Positions 1-12,400 of a stretch of DNA of 64,000 nucleotides are shown in pieces; the first letter of the stretch is position 1; each line of letters begins with the position of its first letter. The stretch is from assembly GCA_006503535.1 (NCBI GenBank), contig QYRS01000010.1, positions 2,108,001-2,172,000 of the forward strand, written 5' to 3'. A program made the position numbers and the translations under genes. Source of the DNA: Arthrinium phaeospermum. Lineage: Eukaryota > Ascomycota > Sordariomycetes > Amphisphaeriales > Apiosporaceae. The notes below the pieces were generated by a model. That model ran no database searches. It saw only the letters and a program-made list of their open reading frames with translations, and was not told the DNA's origin.

Positions 1-2690
1 ACGTTGGTATTTTTGGCCGGCTCAGCTTTGGCTCACAGCTCAAAAGGTGCCAAGACCGTGGAGTCGGGTCAGGGGGAAAGTTTAATATCTGAGCAAGTTA
101 ATGTTGGCCCGAAGCTGGACGGATAGCCAGCTGCTCAAACGGTGAGCCCGTATGCCTTTACCACGCAATACCGTTATCTTCCAATATGGTCCCTCTGTTT
201 GTTTGCCTCATGGTTGTATAGGCTGTCCCTATCCCTATCAGAAGATCGTATATGGTGACAAGCCGAGGTGAGAAAAACACTTGGTTATTTCCCAGCAGGT
301 ATAGAGGCTGGCGGCTCTGTTCCATCGGCTGGCGTACCTCTGCGTGTTTTCTGATACACAATTTCGACTTGGCTACTCGTCCGTTTGTTGCTACCTCCAG
401 CAGAGCAAGCTTTTTCGAAGAGTGGCCCGATAGTGAGAGAATGAGTCAGTTTGATTATTCCCAGCCCCCTTCAAAAGAAAATACGAGCATAGGGTGCCTC
501 CAGAAAACTTTGATGTATGGCCCTTATCTAGAGTTTGCAATGCGGAAGAAGTCGACCAAATATTCCAACAAAAGGTGAAAAGTCTGGTACGAGGCAGCAG
601 CGTAAGGCAGTAGCCATGGTGTCTCGGGGTGCAGAGGGAGAATGTCACGGCTCGAAGAATGCGTCTGCGTTTTGCACGGTGTAGGGTCGGCCGTAAATTA
701 CTGTCAGCCGTGACTGGCTGTGTGGCTCCAGAGACTGGGGTGGTTGGCTGGCGAATCGCCATTTCAATTTGTTGTTCTGTTACTCGAGCGTCTCCTGCTA
801 GAGCTGTTTACTCGCATACAGTTCAGGGTCGGGTGGTTCCGGGCCTTGGTTGCAGGGAGGATCAGGGGATTCCATTGCCAATCTGTATCGCGTGCAAGGT
901 TGGCCAGAAAGAGCCGTCAGAATACGGATGTCGTCGTGGGCGTTCGTCGATGATGCTGGGAGCCACCAGCCCACCTGGTGTCAACATTGCCGTCGCTGTG
1001 TCTTGGCTTGCAAAAGTGGCTGCAGAAGTCATGGTTACTTCCCGGAAACAGGGATCGGTGCCATTGGTCGACCCCGCACTATGCCGCCGAGATGGATGCA
1101 TGCGTGTACAGCGCATGTGGGTGTGACGGGAAGCAGACGAGATTCCGAGAAACGGGCGAATAGCAGGCCCCTGCCAGAAGCCATGTGCGGCGTTGGCAGC
1201 CGTGCGATACGGTTATATCGCCGTAGTACCATCAAGGGAAGTCTAACCGGGGCCATGATTGACAGGGACTTCTCTAGGCATTCGGCTCGAGGCGGGAGGC
1301 TTTCCGATGGCGGGTGGTGGCCGAGCTATATCTTAGCTAGTCGCGTGGCTGCAGGGCTTCGGGGTGCCATGTGTCTCGTCTCAAGTGCTTGTTTTGCCCT
1401 TGCCAGGATTCATTGATCTCATGTTGTCAGGCGGCGCTATTTCGTCTCGTCCAAGGCTAAGGGCTTGGGGGCCTGCGTAAGTCGATTGTGGGGAACGTTG
1501 GAGGCAGGGGGGGCCTGGAACCGTTGTCATCTCATCGAGTCAAGGCCGCATACATAGATCCGAGCCGCTGTCAACTGGTTTTTCCCCGCTAGACTCTCAT
1601 CTGAATCAACGGTGCCCCATTACTTGTAGTCTCACGCAACGGATCTCGTCGTTAGGCTGGAAACGCCAACCAACTGGAAGGCCAGCCTGCCCGCACACCA
1701 GAGCAAGGCGTGCACTTAGATGGAGTCTAGCAAATAGGCAAAGTACGCATCTACACTAGGGCCGGATGGCCACGCAAGCAACCCCCGTATATGCTGTTTT
1801 CAATTGATTAAATCCCTATTTGCTCATGTTGTACAGCTTGCTCTGACAGCCGAATTGACTTTTGCTGATCTTTTAAGCGAGTACTGCTCGGCATCAGCCT
1901 CAGGGTTGTACTGTAGCGGGGAGCTCTCAAAGTGCCCCGCGTGAATTATTAGTGTGTGTTCTTGGGGGGTTCGTTCTAGTGCTCCGGCGCCCCAGCCAAC
2001 GGTTCATCCTTCGACTTTGCGGGACCAACCCCACTGTAAGTACCTGCCGGGGGCCCAGAGCACGCATCATCCTGAAGAAACGATTGACGTTGATGTACCT
2101 CTTTCCAGATGCGCTAGAACGAACGAGTTTTCCATCTGCTGTTCTACCTGCAAACATGAAATTCCCGAGAGCTTGCTACCCGCAGTCAAACACACATTCC
2201 ATCCCACACAAAGCACCACCAGGATATCAGTGGCGTTCTCGAGAGGGTGACATTATGCGAGGCAGACTACATACATACCCATGTCGACGACATGAGCAAA
2301 AGTCCAATTATTCAAAGTGAAGATGTACTCGTTTCCTTCTGCAGAGGCACCGCATGTACACAGCAACGTAAATCCGGGTACCTGATTCGAAGCAGGGGTT
2401 TCCACTCCAACTAAACAAGCTCAGTAGGGTCGAGTCGTGCCTGGTTGCACGACTTGACTCGCAAGCCAGTCCGCAAAACTGGACCATCCACCAACGGCCC
2501 TCGATGTACCTGTTTGGTGGAAGCCGGGTTGGCAGGAAGGAAACATGCAGCGTCTCCTGCACTCTTCTTTGTTCCCCGTCTTTGACAATGGATCCTGTTC
2601 ATCGCCCCTCGCCCCTTGCTCCAGTGTGTTTGGCGTCGGCAAACGATCCAGGAAAGTCGAGGCGAGGACGGCACATGGCCTAGCTCCCGT
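1..2690. other. Gene-free stretch, window start
   Basis: No convincing gene is seen. The open frames here overlap on both strands, are short, and show no family motif, signal peptide or coding-type third-position bias. The last 300 bases become C/T-rich and lead into the promoter of the secreted protein gene at 2944. Confidence 0.5.
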
Positions 2691-2691
2691 G

Positions 2692-2699
2692 TATATAAG
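2692..2699 (+). promoter_or_regulatory. TATA-like box before the RlpA-like gene
   Basis: The motif TATATAAG lies about 250 bases before the ATG at 2944. It is followed by C/T-rich DNA, a usual setting for fungal transcription starts. Assignment rests on position and sequence only. Confidence 0.5.
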
Positions 2700-2943
2700 C
2701 CCCCCTTTCCTCCTCCCTCCTATTCTCGATCCCAAGTCTTCATCCATCAACCTCACTTCCAACCCACCCACATTCTTTCAAGACCAGGAGTCTTACACAA
2801 TTCGCTTCAGACACTAGCTGTCCCATACAACTACATTCTCTTCTCAACTCCAGACGAAGTACCATCGTTCTTCTCACACACAAACATACAACCACTCTCT
2901 CTCCAAGACACTTATTCAAGTCACCACAATCACTACCATCACC

Positions 2944-3330
2944 ATGCCTTCGTTCACCAACACCATCATGACCACCCTCTGCGCGGCCGGCCTCGCGGCC
3001 GCCCTGCCCCTGGACGCCCCCGCCGCCGTCGTGGCCCCCCGCAGCAGCGCCGGCGACATGACCTACTACAACCCGGGCCTGGGCAGCTGCGGCCTGACCA
3101 ACTCGGACGGCGACGCCGTCGTGGCCCTCTCGCCGAGCCAGTACGCCGACCACCCCGACGCCTGCGGCAAGAAGATTGTCATCAACTACGGCGGCAAGAC
3201 GGCCGTGGCCACCGTCGTGGACAAGTGCCCCGGGTGCTCCCCGGAGTCCATCGATGTCTCGCCTTCCGTCTTCCAGACCCTGGACTCCCTCGACGCTGGT
3301 CGAGTCCAGGTCAGCTGGTCTTTCCAGTAG
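2944..3330 (+). CDS. Secreted RlpA-like double-psi beta-barrel protein
   Basis: This single-exon gene encodes 128 residues. An N-terminal signal peptide (hydrophobic run at residues 8-22, Ala-rich cleavage area) is followed by one small domain from about residue 35. The motif TYYNPGLGSCG, then CGKKI, then VDKCPGC, then IDVS near the C-terminus, is the pattern of fungal RlpA-like/barwin-like double-psi barrels. Related proteins are secreted, bind or loosen wall polysaccharides, and are often induced during plant interaction. The domain is complete and there is no carbohydrate-binding module or tail. The ATG has an A at -3 (ACC ATG), and a TATA-like box lies upstream. It faces the low-complexity gene at 4209-5988. 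Fold assignment is confident; the biological role is inference. Confidence 0.88.
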   Translation: MPSFTNTIMTTLCAAGLAAALPLDAPAAVVAPRSSAGDMTYYNPGLGSCGLTNSDGDAVVALSPSQYADHPDACGKKIVINYGGKTAVATVVDKCPGCSPESIDVSPSVFQTLDSLDAGRVQVSWSFQ

Positions 3331-4208
3331 AGTGGTCACTCTTGACTGCCTGATTGGGCAGCTCGATTCCCTTTTTTCACTTCTTTCTGGGGGCTGGGAC
3401 TCCCCCACATCCATTTTCTTTTCGTTTCGTTTCTTGGGTTCGCCAATCGACTTTGGCTGGGGCTTATAGGATTTTGGAGTACGGGTATTACAGCGGAGTA
3501 CAGAAGACAGCCGTCGGCAGGGGCAGGTCTTCGCTTCTTGACTTATCGTTAGCTTGAACGCATACTGCGAATGAACCATTTGAAGACCCAATGTAAAGGG
3601 ACCTTTGGCCTACCATGACAATATTATCCGTTCCAACGTGAGGCACCGGGTTATCACCCAAGCATCTGGGTGCCTACGATTAATTTGATAAAACCAATAG
3701 CTTGGGCGTTTGGGTCAACAGAGACTACCTTGTCCATCCGTAAGTAGCAAGAAAGGGGCAAGTTAGCCTGCGTGATCCAGGAATGTCAGTCAAGCACAGT
3801 CTTCTCGAACCCCTCCATAACTTTTGCTCAAGCAAACAAGAAAACTGTATTGTTTTTGTATGTTAATTACTGACGTCTAGTGATATGAAAACAATCCCCC
3901 CATGAACCAGCAGCGTACATCCCCAAAAACCCCCAGATTAATCCATCTCCCCGTGCCTAGTATGAACAAAACAGCCAGCCCAGCGTAATAACAACCCAAG
4001 ATTACTTAAACATTAGCGAGCGTATGTACCACGCGGTGTGGCCCTGTATCAGTTAGTGAATGTACCCCGATATCCCCGACGACCATCCTGATGGCCAGTC
4101 TGTCCTCCGTCGCGTTTCCCAGTAAATTTCTTCCTCCTTTCTTTCCCGTCGGTCCCAGACGAGCTGGGGAGGAAGAGTCGAGTGTGTGCAACCTCGCATT
4201 TGATCTCC
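3331..4208. other. Convergent intergenic region
   Basis: This is the shared 3' side of two convergent genes. It is T-rich after 3350 and AT-richer from about 3600. No coding frame or RNA gene is recognised. Confidence 0.5.
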
Positions 4209-5232
4209 TTAGTACGGGGCCAACGAGAACGAATCACACCCCTCATCCGCGACCCGGTAGCTCTCCTCGAGCGTCGAGTGCTCGACCCCGACGACGTACC
4301 AGCACGTGCCCGACCCGCCGCGCTCGAACGAGGCGCCCAGGCACTCGTGGGCGCCGCCGGGCGTCGAGGTCGAGTAGGCGTGGGTGGTGCAGGTGTGCAG
4401 GCACTCGGTGTAGGAGGTGACCGTCGTCGTCTGCACGTCGCGGTGGCTGCGGTACGAGAAGCCGCACTGGACGGCGTACTTGTGGATCAGGGCGCGGCGG
4501 ATGGCTTCGCGGTCAGTGCCCGGGGGCAGCTTGGAGCCGCCTGGGCCCTTGGAGCCGGGGCCCTTGGAGCCGGGAGCCTTGGGGTCGGGGTTCTCGGGTT
4601 CAGGGGCCTCGGGGTCGTCGTCCTTGGAGACGGGGGCGTTGATGATGGGTCCGACGACGGGAAGGGAGCCGGTGGGGTTGCCGCTGGGCTTGCCCTTGTT
4701 TTTGTTGCCGACGAGGCCATCGACAATATCGGTAATACCGTCGCGACGCTGCTTGCCGCCAAAGAGGTCGCCGAGGATGGAGTGAAGGTCAATATCGACA
4801 TCAACGTTGAGGAGACCCAGGACTTGCACTACAGGTTCTCAGGCGTCAGCAATTACTCCTCTCGTCAAAACAATCAAAGCTGGGGCTGGAAGAAGGAAAG
4901 CACTTACAGTGCACCTCAATATCGTGCGGGCTGATGCCGGGGATCTGGCTGCTATCGACATCGACGGTAGGCTGGCTGCAGAAGGGCGGCAGGGGGAAGT
5001 TGGGGTGCGTCTGGGGCGGAGGAGGTGGAGGAGGAGGCACGCCGCCGTTTCCGTGGGGCGGAGGCGGGTAGGGGTAGGGGTCGTTGGAAGGAGGAGGCGT
5101 GTTGTCGTGGCCGTGAGGCGGAGGAGGCGGGTACGGGTACGGGCCGTGGCCTGGGTACTTGGGATCGGTGGGGTAGTTCACCGGCGGCTGCGGGTCGTGC
5201 TTGGGGGGCGGGCCGTAGGGATCGGTCGGGTA

Positions 5233-5263
<31 letters not shown>

Positions 5264-5988
5264 CCGGGGTAGGGGAGACTGGGCTGGGGATCCGGGCCAT
5301 CGTGATCGTGATCGTGAGGGTCGCCGCCACCGTTGCCACCGTTACCACCGTTGCCTCCGTTGCCGCCGTTGCCTCCATTGCCGCCGAGGTATCCTCCGTT
5401 GCCACCGTTGCCGCCGTTACCTCCGTTGCCGCCATTCCCACCGTTACCGGCGCCGCGGCCGAAGAAGGCATTTCCGGCGTTGCCTCCATTCCCACCTTTG
5501 CCGCCATTGCCACCGTTACCAGCATTGCCACCCCCACGGCCAAAGCCAGCATTGCCGCCATCCCCTCCGTGGCCGCCATTGCCGCCATCGCCAGCCCTGC
5601 CGCCAGCCCGACCAAAGCCACCGTTGCCGCCGTCGCCGCCGTCGCCTCCATCTCCACCGTTACCGCCCTTACCACGGCCGAAGCCTCCGTTGCCTCCATT
5701 GCCACCATTGCCACCCCTACCGCCGTCACCACCGTTACCGCCGATAGGTCGTCGGGCAGGCGGCGGAGGGGGAGGGGGAGGGGGGTTAGGGCCGCGGCGC
5801 GGCGGGAAAGAGGGCGTGACGCAGATGGAGTCAGGCTGGACCTCGACATGGTAATCCTCGGACCGGATGATCTTCACGCTGGGGCACTGCGAGAGGCTGA
5901 CCACCGCGGCGATATCGATGACGCAGCCGCCGGCGTTGGGCAGGAGCCCGACGTCCAGGTGGCTAATGATCTGGGGCGTGTTCGACAT
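4209..5988 (-). CDS. Low-complexity Gly-Asn / His-Asp / Pro-rich protein with Cys-containing C-terminus
   Basis: Two exons, 5988-4908 and 4828-4209, flank an intron with donor GTAAGT, branch GCTGAC and acceptor TAG. Together they encode 566 residues. Order: a unique N-terminal part (1-62) with three cysteines; a proline run (about 69-78); a block of GGN/GGD triplets (about 83-222); His-Asp alternation (about 223-258); a Pro/Tyr/His/Gly stretch to about 330; a short Cys-containing linker; then the second-exon region, whose last 100 residues hold several cysteines and faintly recall PAN/apple-type domains. I do not recognise the family. The ATG at 5988 follows a C/T-rich leader and a TATA-like TTATACAC. 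No signal peptide is seen here, and no better upstream ATG was found. The composition suggests a structural or metal-binding role, but that is inference. Confidence 0.7.
5233..5264 (-). repeat. His-Asp codon repeat inside the low-complexity gene
   Basis: Five to six tandem copies of the plus-strand hexamer GTCGTG encode alternating His and Asp on the minus strand. A shorter His-Asp run lies just upstream in the protein, near plus-strand 5300-5320. Such tracts can bind divalent metals. The DNA repeat is also prone to length change. Confidence 0.85.
5323..5745 (-). repeat. GGN/GGD coding minisatellite
   Basis: About 140 codons are nearly all Gly-Gly-Asn or Gly-Gly-Asp triplets, broken a few times by Phe-Gly-Arg-type interruptions. 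The nine-base periodicity is imperfect at the DNA level, with varied third positions, so the protein sequence is better kept than the DNA repeat. The other strand reads as poly-Pro/Leu, which is a mirror effect and not a gene. Confidence 0.85.
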
Positions 5989-6905
5989 GGTAAATGTCGG
6001 TCTGTATATGTGTGGTCGAGGTTGCTCTGGGGAAGGAGAAAAGATAAGGAGTGTTGAGGTCAAACTCAAACGATGTGTATAATTAAGTGAGAGTGTTATC
6101 TCTGTAGGAGAGATGGGGAAGCGAGTGAAAGGTGCTTGAGTTTAGGAGTGAGGCCGGTATTAGGAGAATTAAAAGACTGTGTATGTTTGAGTTTGTTGTT
6201 GAGCCTGGAGATAGAATTGACCTACATGCGAGAGACGAGCGATACTTATACTAGAAATCTTGCCCGTGTGCTTCTCCCATCGCGGCCATGATAGTAGCCC
6301 ATCCCAGGGATGGAATGGGTTTACTTTTGTCGAGCTATCGGATCCAACCCCCCTTAGAAACCCCCTTTGACCCAGATCTCACTCTCCCAAGTGGATTCAA
6401 TTATGTCCCGGGTGAGAGGGCACTCAGTCTGGAAACACCCGGGCTCTGGGCCTCCCAGGGAGTTGATATTGCTGGTAGTGGCTGGATGTCTTGGAGATCA
6501 TGGCTAAGACCGGTGCGCCACACACCAGGCACGACCAGCCCTTGCCAGGGATGCGAGCAATACTGTGTCACGAAAAGAAAAAGGCAAGCCACACTTTGAT
6601 ATGCATTGAAAGTTGATGATGTCAATTCCAAAAACGCCATGCCTATGTGTAAAGTGTACGAGACCATGAATAGTGCCCAGTGTCAAAACCATTAGGCGCC
6701 ATGTCCTCGTTTGATCGCTGTCATGTCCTCATCCATATGTGCGAACCATCCTGCTCAACAAACCACTACCGCAAGTGACAGCAAGCCCAAAATGGCCTGC
6801 AAAAAATGTACGATTACGCCAAACCACCGAGACCGCTCATTCAATCAATACCACACAAAACCTCCATCGCCGTCCTCGAAGAATTAAGAAACAACAACGA
6901 ACCCC
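5989..6905. other. Intergenic region between two minus-strand genes
   Basis: The part next to 5988 is the leader and promoter of the low-complexity gene, with pyrimidine-rich minus strand and a TATA-like element near 6080. The rest is probably the 3' side of the kinase gene. No further gene is seen. Confidence 0.5.
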
Positions 6906-9493
6906 TTACAGGCCGCCGCCAACTCTAGTGGCGGGCTTGCCAGCACGGCGTCCGAGCAGTGTAGCTCCGTCGAGACTTAGCTCAAAAGCACCTTTTTGCT
7001 TGTGGCTGGCACGAACTTGTTGTCGGGCCGCGTTCGTCACCGTCGCGCTGTGCTGGCCGTAACCCTTTTGCTCCTTCTCGGCGCGCTCTCGTTCACGGCC
7101 ACGATCTTGACCCTTACCCAAGTTCGTATCACGCATACGCTGCTCGAGTTGCGACGAGCCATCGGCCTTGTGTACATACTCGGGGTCGGACTTTTCCTCG
7201 TCGTCCGACTCTTCGTTGAGGTTGGCAAGTCGGGATGGAGCGGCACCCTTGGTACCCATCTGCTTCCGCCTCTTGGCTTCCTCCTCTTGACGGTGCACCG
7301 AGTATCCAACGTCGAAAATTTCTCGGAGGTTGACGGCACCTGGCGAACGGAAGTCCATGCGCTTCCCGCCGTCGACAAAGCGGGCAGCATCGAAAGCTTG
7401 GAGCGCTTCTGCACCCGTGGCCTTCTTCTCCTCGCGTGGCGTCGGGCCAGATCCACGGACCCACGGGTGAGCCAGGAACTCGGTGATCGTATATCGCTGC
7501 TCGGGGTCGACGCAGAGAAGGTGGGAGATCAAGTCCTGGGCAGACTTCGAGATGTCGTCCCACCAGGGAGACAAGAAGGTGAATTGGCCCTTGGCCACCT
7601 TCTCGGTGAGAACTTCAATGCTCTCATCGTAGAACGGCGGGAATCCACACAGCAGGGTGTACAGCACACAGCCTAACGCCCACATGTCGACGGACTTCGA
7701 GTAACGCTCATCCTTCACTATCTCCGGAGCGGTGTACCCGACAGTACCGCACGGTGTCATGGTCTGGTTGTCCCACACGATCTTCGACAAGCCGAAATCG
7801 GCGATCTTGATTCGGCCAATACCGCCAGCGCCGACGCCCGGAATAAACTCACCCTCGTCGACCTTATCCTCGTCACCTGGTTGCTTTGGCTTGGGAACCT
7901 TGGCCGGAACGAAAGGAGTAGCTTCAAACAAGATGTTTTCAGGTTTAATATCGCTACAACAAAAATTAGCGAGGAGATTCGCGAGGGGATACTGTGACGT
8001 CATCGCTCGATGCTCACCGCAACAGCGACGCAACTGAGGTGACGAAGATGCAAGACTTACCGATGAACAACTCCACGCTCCTCGTGGAGGTATTCTAGGG
8101 CGTTGGCAACCTGCGTGATGACATGCCTGGACAGGTCCTCGCTGAAGTACGTGAGTCGAACGATTTGGTGGAATAATTCGCCACCAGGTGCGAGCTCGAG
8201 GATGATGTAGTAGTATTGCCGAGACTCGGAGAAATCGATCAATTTAATGATATTGGGATGATCAAGTTGTCGCATGATTTGTACTTCCTTAAGAATATTT
8301 GCGCGCTGCAGGATGTTGTTAGTCGCGGCTGCTATGACAATCTGATGAACTATTGCGTAGGCCCGGACTCAACCAGTACGGGCGAAGGAAGGGAGCCAAG
8401 GAAGACAGGGCTGAGCATGATGTGAACGTGTCAACATAGGAAAAGAAATTTCTCGCACCTCTGCAGCCTTCGGCACCTTCTTAAAGTCCGGATGTAAATG
8501 GTTGTTGCCCTATCGAGACCCCATGGTTGGTAAAAGGAGACGGCGGGATATGAAAGCTCCTCGGCCAGGTTCAAAGTACAAAAGAAAACGGGCAGCGCAT
8601 AGAAAGGAATAGAAGAGCAAGCGTCGACCAAGGAAAGTTCAAGTGGTCGATGGCAGAGCTCAACCAGTAGCCTTACTCACCTGCATACTGTTCATTTCGA
8701 ATTTGCGGACGACCTTGATGGCACACTCTCCGGCATCTCCCGTCAGGTCCTTCGCGCGGTAGACGTTGCTGAAGGCGCCGTCGCCCATCTTCTCGAGGAG
8801 CTGCCATCGCTCCAGGCCGGGATACTTGGGGAACTTGCCGCGGGTCTCGTTCTCCTCCTGGACCATCTTGGCGACGTGTTGCTCGTGTCCACTTTTCGAC
8901 CGGCCATCGACAGATTTCTCTGCGGCGTGGGCCGCGACATCGTTGGCCTGGGCAACGCGGTTCTGCTGTCCAGCGCCGGGCTGAGCACTGTAGGCATCCG
9001 GTATGGGCTGGGGCATCTGGCCGTTGTGGTTACCGGCCCCAAGGGGTTCTGTTATGTGTGCCATGGCCTTCTGTGGTGGTGGGGCTTGTTGTTGTGAATG
9101 TTCATGTTGCTTTCGCTGTTGTGCGTCGTCGTTGTTTGCCCTGGCTTGCTTGCCTATTTGGGGGAAAAGAAAAAGATGATGTCAGTGGGCGCACAGTAGA
9201 AAGAAAGAGTGGACAGTACGCCTGCAACATGTACCCTGGGAGATGACACGAGCTACGTCGATATGAGACCCCAGGAAAAGTACCAGAGAAAGGAATAATT
9301 CAGGCCGATCGCCATCGGCGTGCTGCCGCATTGGCACTCGATCCCCCCTTCCGCTCTGTAGAAACACGGGAAAATAGGACCGGGGTAGGAGGGCAGATTG
9401 AATAATCAAAAACACAAAAGAAAAGAACGAAAGCGAGATGGGCGGCGACTTACCATGACGGATAAAATTCTTGAGTTGCTGAATTGTTGACAT
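6906..9493 (-). CDS. Srk1/Rck2-type MAPK-activated protein kinase (CAMK group)
   Basis: Four exons (9493-9454, 9153-8681, 8305-8061, 7953-6906) encode 601 residues. Introns are 300, 375 and 107 bases with GTAAGT/GTGAGT donors. The first exon is only 40 bases and encodes MSTIQQLKNFIRH plus one base; joined to exon 2 it gives the N-terminus I expect for fungal Srk1/Rck2 kinases. Kinase motifs: glycine loop GDGAFSNV (137-144), Lys160, HRD at 252-254, DFG at 305-307, and the activation loop and APE segment TMTPCGTVGYTAPE. A Pro/Lys/Asp-rich insert between the catalytic loop and DFG, plus the Arg-rich tail ending after DGATLLGRR, separates it from plain calmodulin kinases. Family members act downstream of the Hog1/Sty1 stress MAPK. 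A calmodulin-kinase label would be the alternative. Confidence 0.88.
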
Positions 9494-12400
9494 TTTGAAG
9501 ACGTCACCGGGGAAAAACCGCTTCCAACCTTTTCGTTCGCTGCTTCTTTGCCTTTGCGCGCGAGAGGAGTGCAAGCCTCTGGGAAGTCGACTACAGTCCG
9601 CTCCGACGCTCGCCAAAGTTTCGGATTTGGGAAGCAAACTCGGCGAAAAACAATAATGTCTCTCTCGAATGAAGGTGCACCCGCTGGCAAACCCACTCTA
9701 GCGTGAGTGTAAATGTCGGTGATGATCAAGAAGAAACACACAACAAAAAGGGTACGTGTCGCGGGTAGCTACTGCGTCTCTGCAGGTGAGTATTTTGGGT
9801 TGGTTTCGGGTTGATTTGAACTGGCGTTGCGTTGCTCTTGGGAGGAAAAACGAGTCGAAACTACTGTAACGTCGAAATTTGGGTTGGGCGAGGTCTGGCG
9901 CTGATGGGGAAGCGACCTTTTGATCAAAGCAATCCAATCCAAGGAGTGCGGGCAAAACGTCTAGTTGGGTATGACGCAGATGCTGGGCGGGCTGTGAAGA
10001 AGTGGCGGCAGGTCGCTAAAGCAGTCGGGGGACTGACTGACTGGAACAAAACGGGTTTGTGGGTGGGTTGGGTTGTTGCCTTTGTTAATTTAAATTCTCT
10101 CGGGGTCTCTGTCTCTGTCTTTCTGGCTGTTGCACCAGGCTGTCTCTTCTGGGGGTCGGATTTAGGCGGGAAAATCAGATCTTAGGATATGTATGTATGT
10201 ATGCTACTACAAGACAAATAAGAAATCCGAAAAGAGATGATGGTAGTTGTGTTCGTCTATGCCCGAAATGAAAAGAGAAGGGAGAATTATTCAAAGGCTC
10301 AAACAGGATATGCCAGGAAAGCTTTAAAGTGGATTGCCGGCGACCCGTGCTAAGGTTCAAGCAAGCTTAGAGAGCAGAGGGTAAGGCCAAAACCAAGTGC
10401 TCGAAAGTGACGATGGTGGTTCATACACACTTGCACAACATTCCAGCTCACTTCAGTGCCAGGCGCGCAAAAGATGCCAAATGCCCTGGAACCGGCTCGG
10501 ATTGGGACAGGAACTGGGACTGGGACGGGGACTGGGACTGGAACCGGAGACTTGGTAGGCTGGACTGGACTGGCTGGACTGGGCTTGGAGGGGTCAGTGT
10601 CAGGTCAGGTAGCGACTAAGTACCTTTGGGTACCTGTAGCCGAAATTGAAGGTAGCCGGGAGCGATGATGTCGTTGCTCTACTTCCAGTCAATTAGGCCG
10701 AGCAGGTGTCTGTCTGCATCTACGACTGGGCCGGGAACGAACGCTACGAAGGATACCCGGCGGGAAAGAAAATAAGCAGGTCAGTGTCGGCGTGTATCAG
10801 ATATGCAAATGCAACCCGGAAAGTTTGATGGGATGGGTGAATCGTGGTACCCAGGGCTGATTGGAGTCCGCTCCGGTTGGCAATGATGATGATGACAAAC
10901 CGAGTGGTGAATCAACCCATGTAGTGAATTCTAGACAGAGCGACGAATGACGAGTGGCGTTGACGCTGGCCAGAGTCAGAATCTGGCAATAGGTGTGCCT
11001 GAATTGGCAGCTGAACATTGAGTGTTGTGCAGCCTGTGCTGTAGCAGATGAGCGACGGCAGGGTTTTGCTCTCCTGGCCGCCTAGCATTACTGGAACCGA
11101 TGAGAGGTCAGAGGGTCTACTGCTACCTTGCCAGGCTTGCCTTGGTATCCATCTGGCATCAAGCACAGCAGGGATGGGCGACATTAGACCTTGTACCCTA
11201 CAGGTACCCTTGACGACCTATGTCACCTCACCTCACCACCACTCACCAGCTTTTTTGCGCCCCAACTCAAATGGTGTAATCCAGATTGAAAATGGGCCAA
11301 GCAAGCGGGTCCGGCCGATGGCGGGTAGTGCCCTTTGCTAACCTAGATTACAACTTGCAAGGAGTTCAGATGTCGAGTTGAGTTGGGTTGCAGCAGGACC
11401 TCATGGAGGTGGTATGTAAGAAAGGCCAGCAGGTGCCCGAAACATGTTCGAGTGGTTCATCCGCTTATTCACCACGGAAGCTTGCAAGTTACAGCGAACC
11501 GTTGCTAGCGACATGATCGAGCAAGGGAGAGACCGAGAGAGACGCGAACAAATAATACCCTCTTCTCGCTCGCGGCTTGGCAACCAAGCGCGTTGCAGAT
11601 TTGATGTAACTCTCATTATGTGCATTGGACCAGGTTGCATGTTATTTGCATGTGTTGAAGCTTTCTACCGGTACACCTCCCACACAATGTAGATAGCTAC
11701 AGGAGATTGCGTCGAATCGGCACTTCTGATACCTACTTGTCTACTTAAATGTATGCCAAGATCCTGGAACGCTACATCTGGATACTACTGTGAATGGACA
11801 GTGGGAGACGCAGACGGACCCGGGGCTACCAAAATAGCCAGAGACACCAACTACGATATGTCCACGATTCACATATCAGATACAAACTGCTACCGCTTGT
11901 GGTACCCAAGATGTACTACTCTGCCTCCATGCCTACGCGGCCAGATATGTCCATCACTTCATAGCAAGCATCAACAATCACAGCAAGACAACTCCTTTTG
12001 CCAGCCTCTGCCAGCAGAGACGATCGCCCGTAAAGCATACGACCCGGGCTCTGCGACGGGTGCGCATCCTCCAACGTATGCAGGTATGTCTTTGTTCTGA
12101 AATGGCCGTGCTGCCACTGCGATTATGCAGGTGTCAATCAATAAGCACATTCCACAGACAGCCATGCCATCATCTCAGTGGCCGCAAGGGCAATCCTGGA
12201 CTCTGTTTGGGCCTTGATTGTTTAGCGAGGGGTACGGCATGACGTAGCAACGAGCGTCATTTTCCAGGGATGCCTCCGCACTGATGATGGCCCAGATCGA
12301 TGGCTAAGTGGGCAGAATGATCACTGGACGCTCTGCCATTGGTCAGACTGGCAAAACAATTCCCTGATGCGTCAAGCCACCCCTGGCCATGGACGTCAAC

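Noticed and set aside
2740..3591. Minus-strand frame of 283 codons over the RlpA-like gene
   Set aside because: It is Gly/Val/Arg-rich shadow sequence antisense to a complete domain with signal peptide.
5333..5854. Plus-strand frame of poly-Pro/Leu (173 codons)
   Set aside because: It is the mirror of the Gly-Asn repeat on the minus strand; it has no start context or domain, and the minus-strand gene has matching exons.
8431..8631. Extra exon within the 375-base intron of the Srk1-type kinase
   Set aside because: Joining 8681 directly to 8305 gives the expected continuous MNSMQ-RANILKEVQ reading; an added exon would break the kinase domain.
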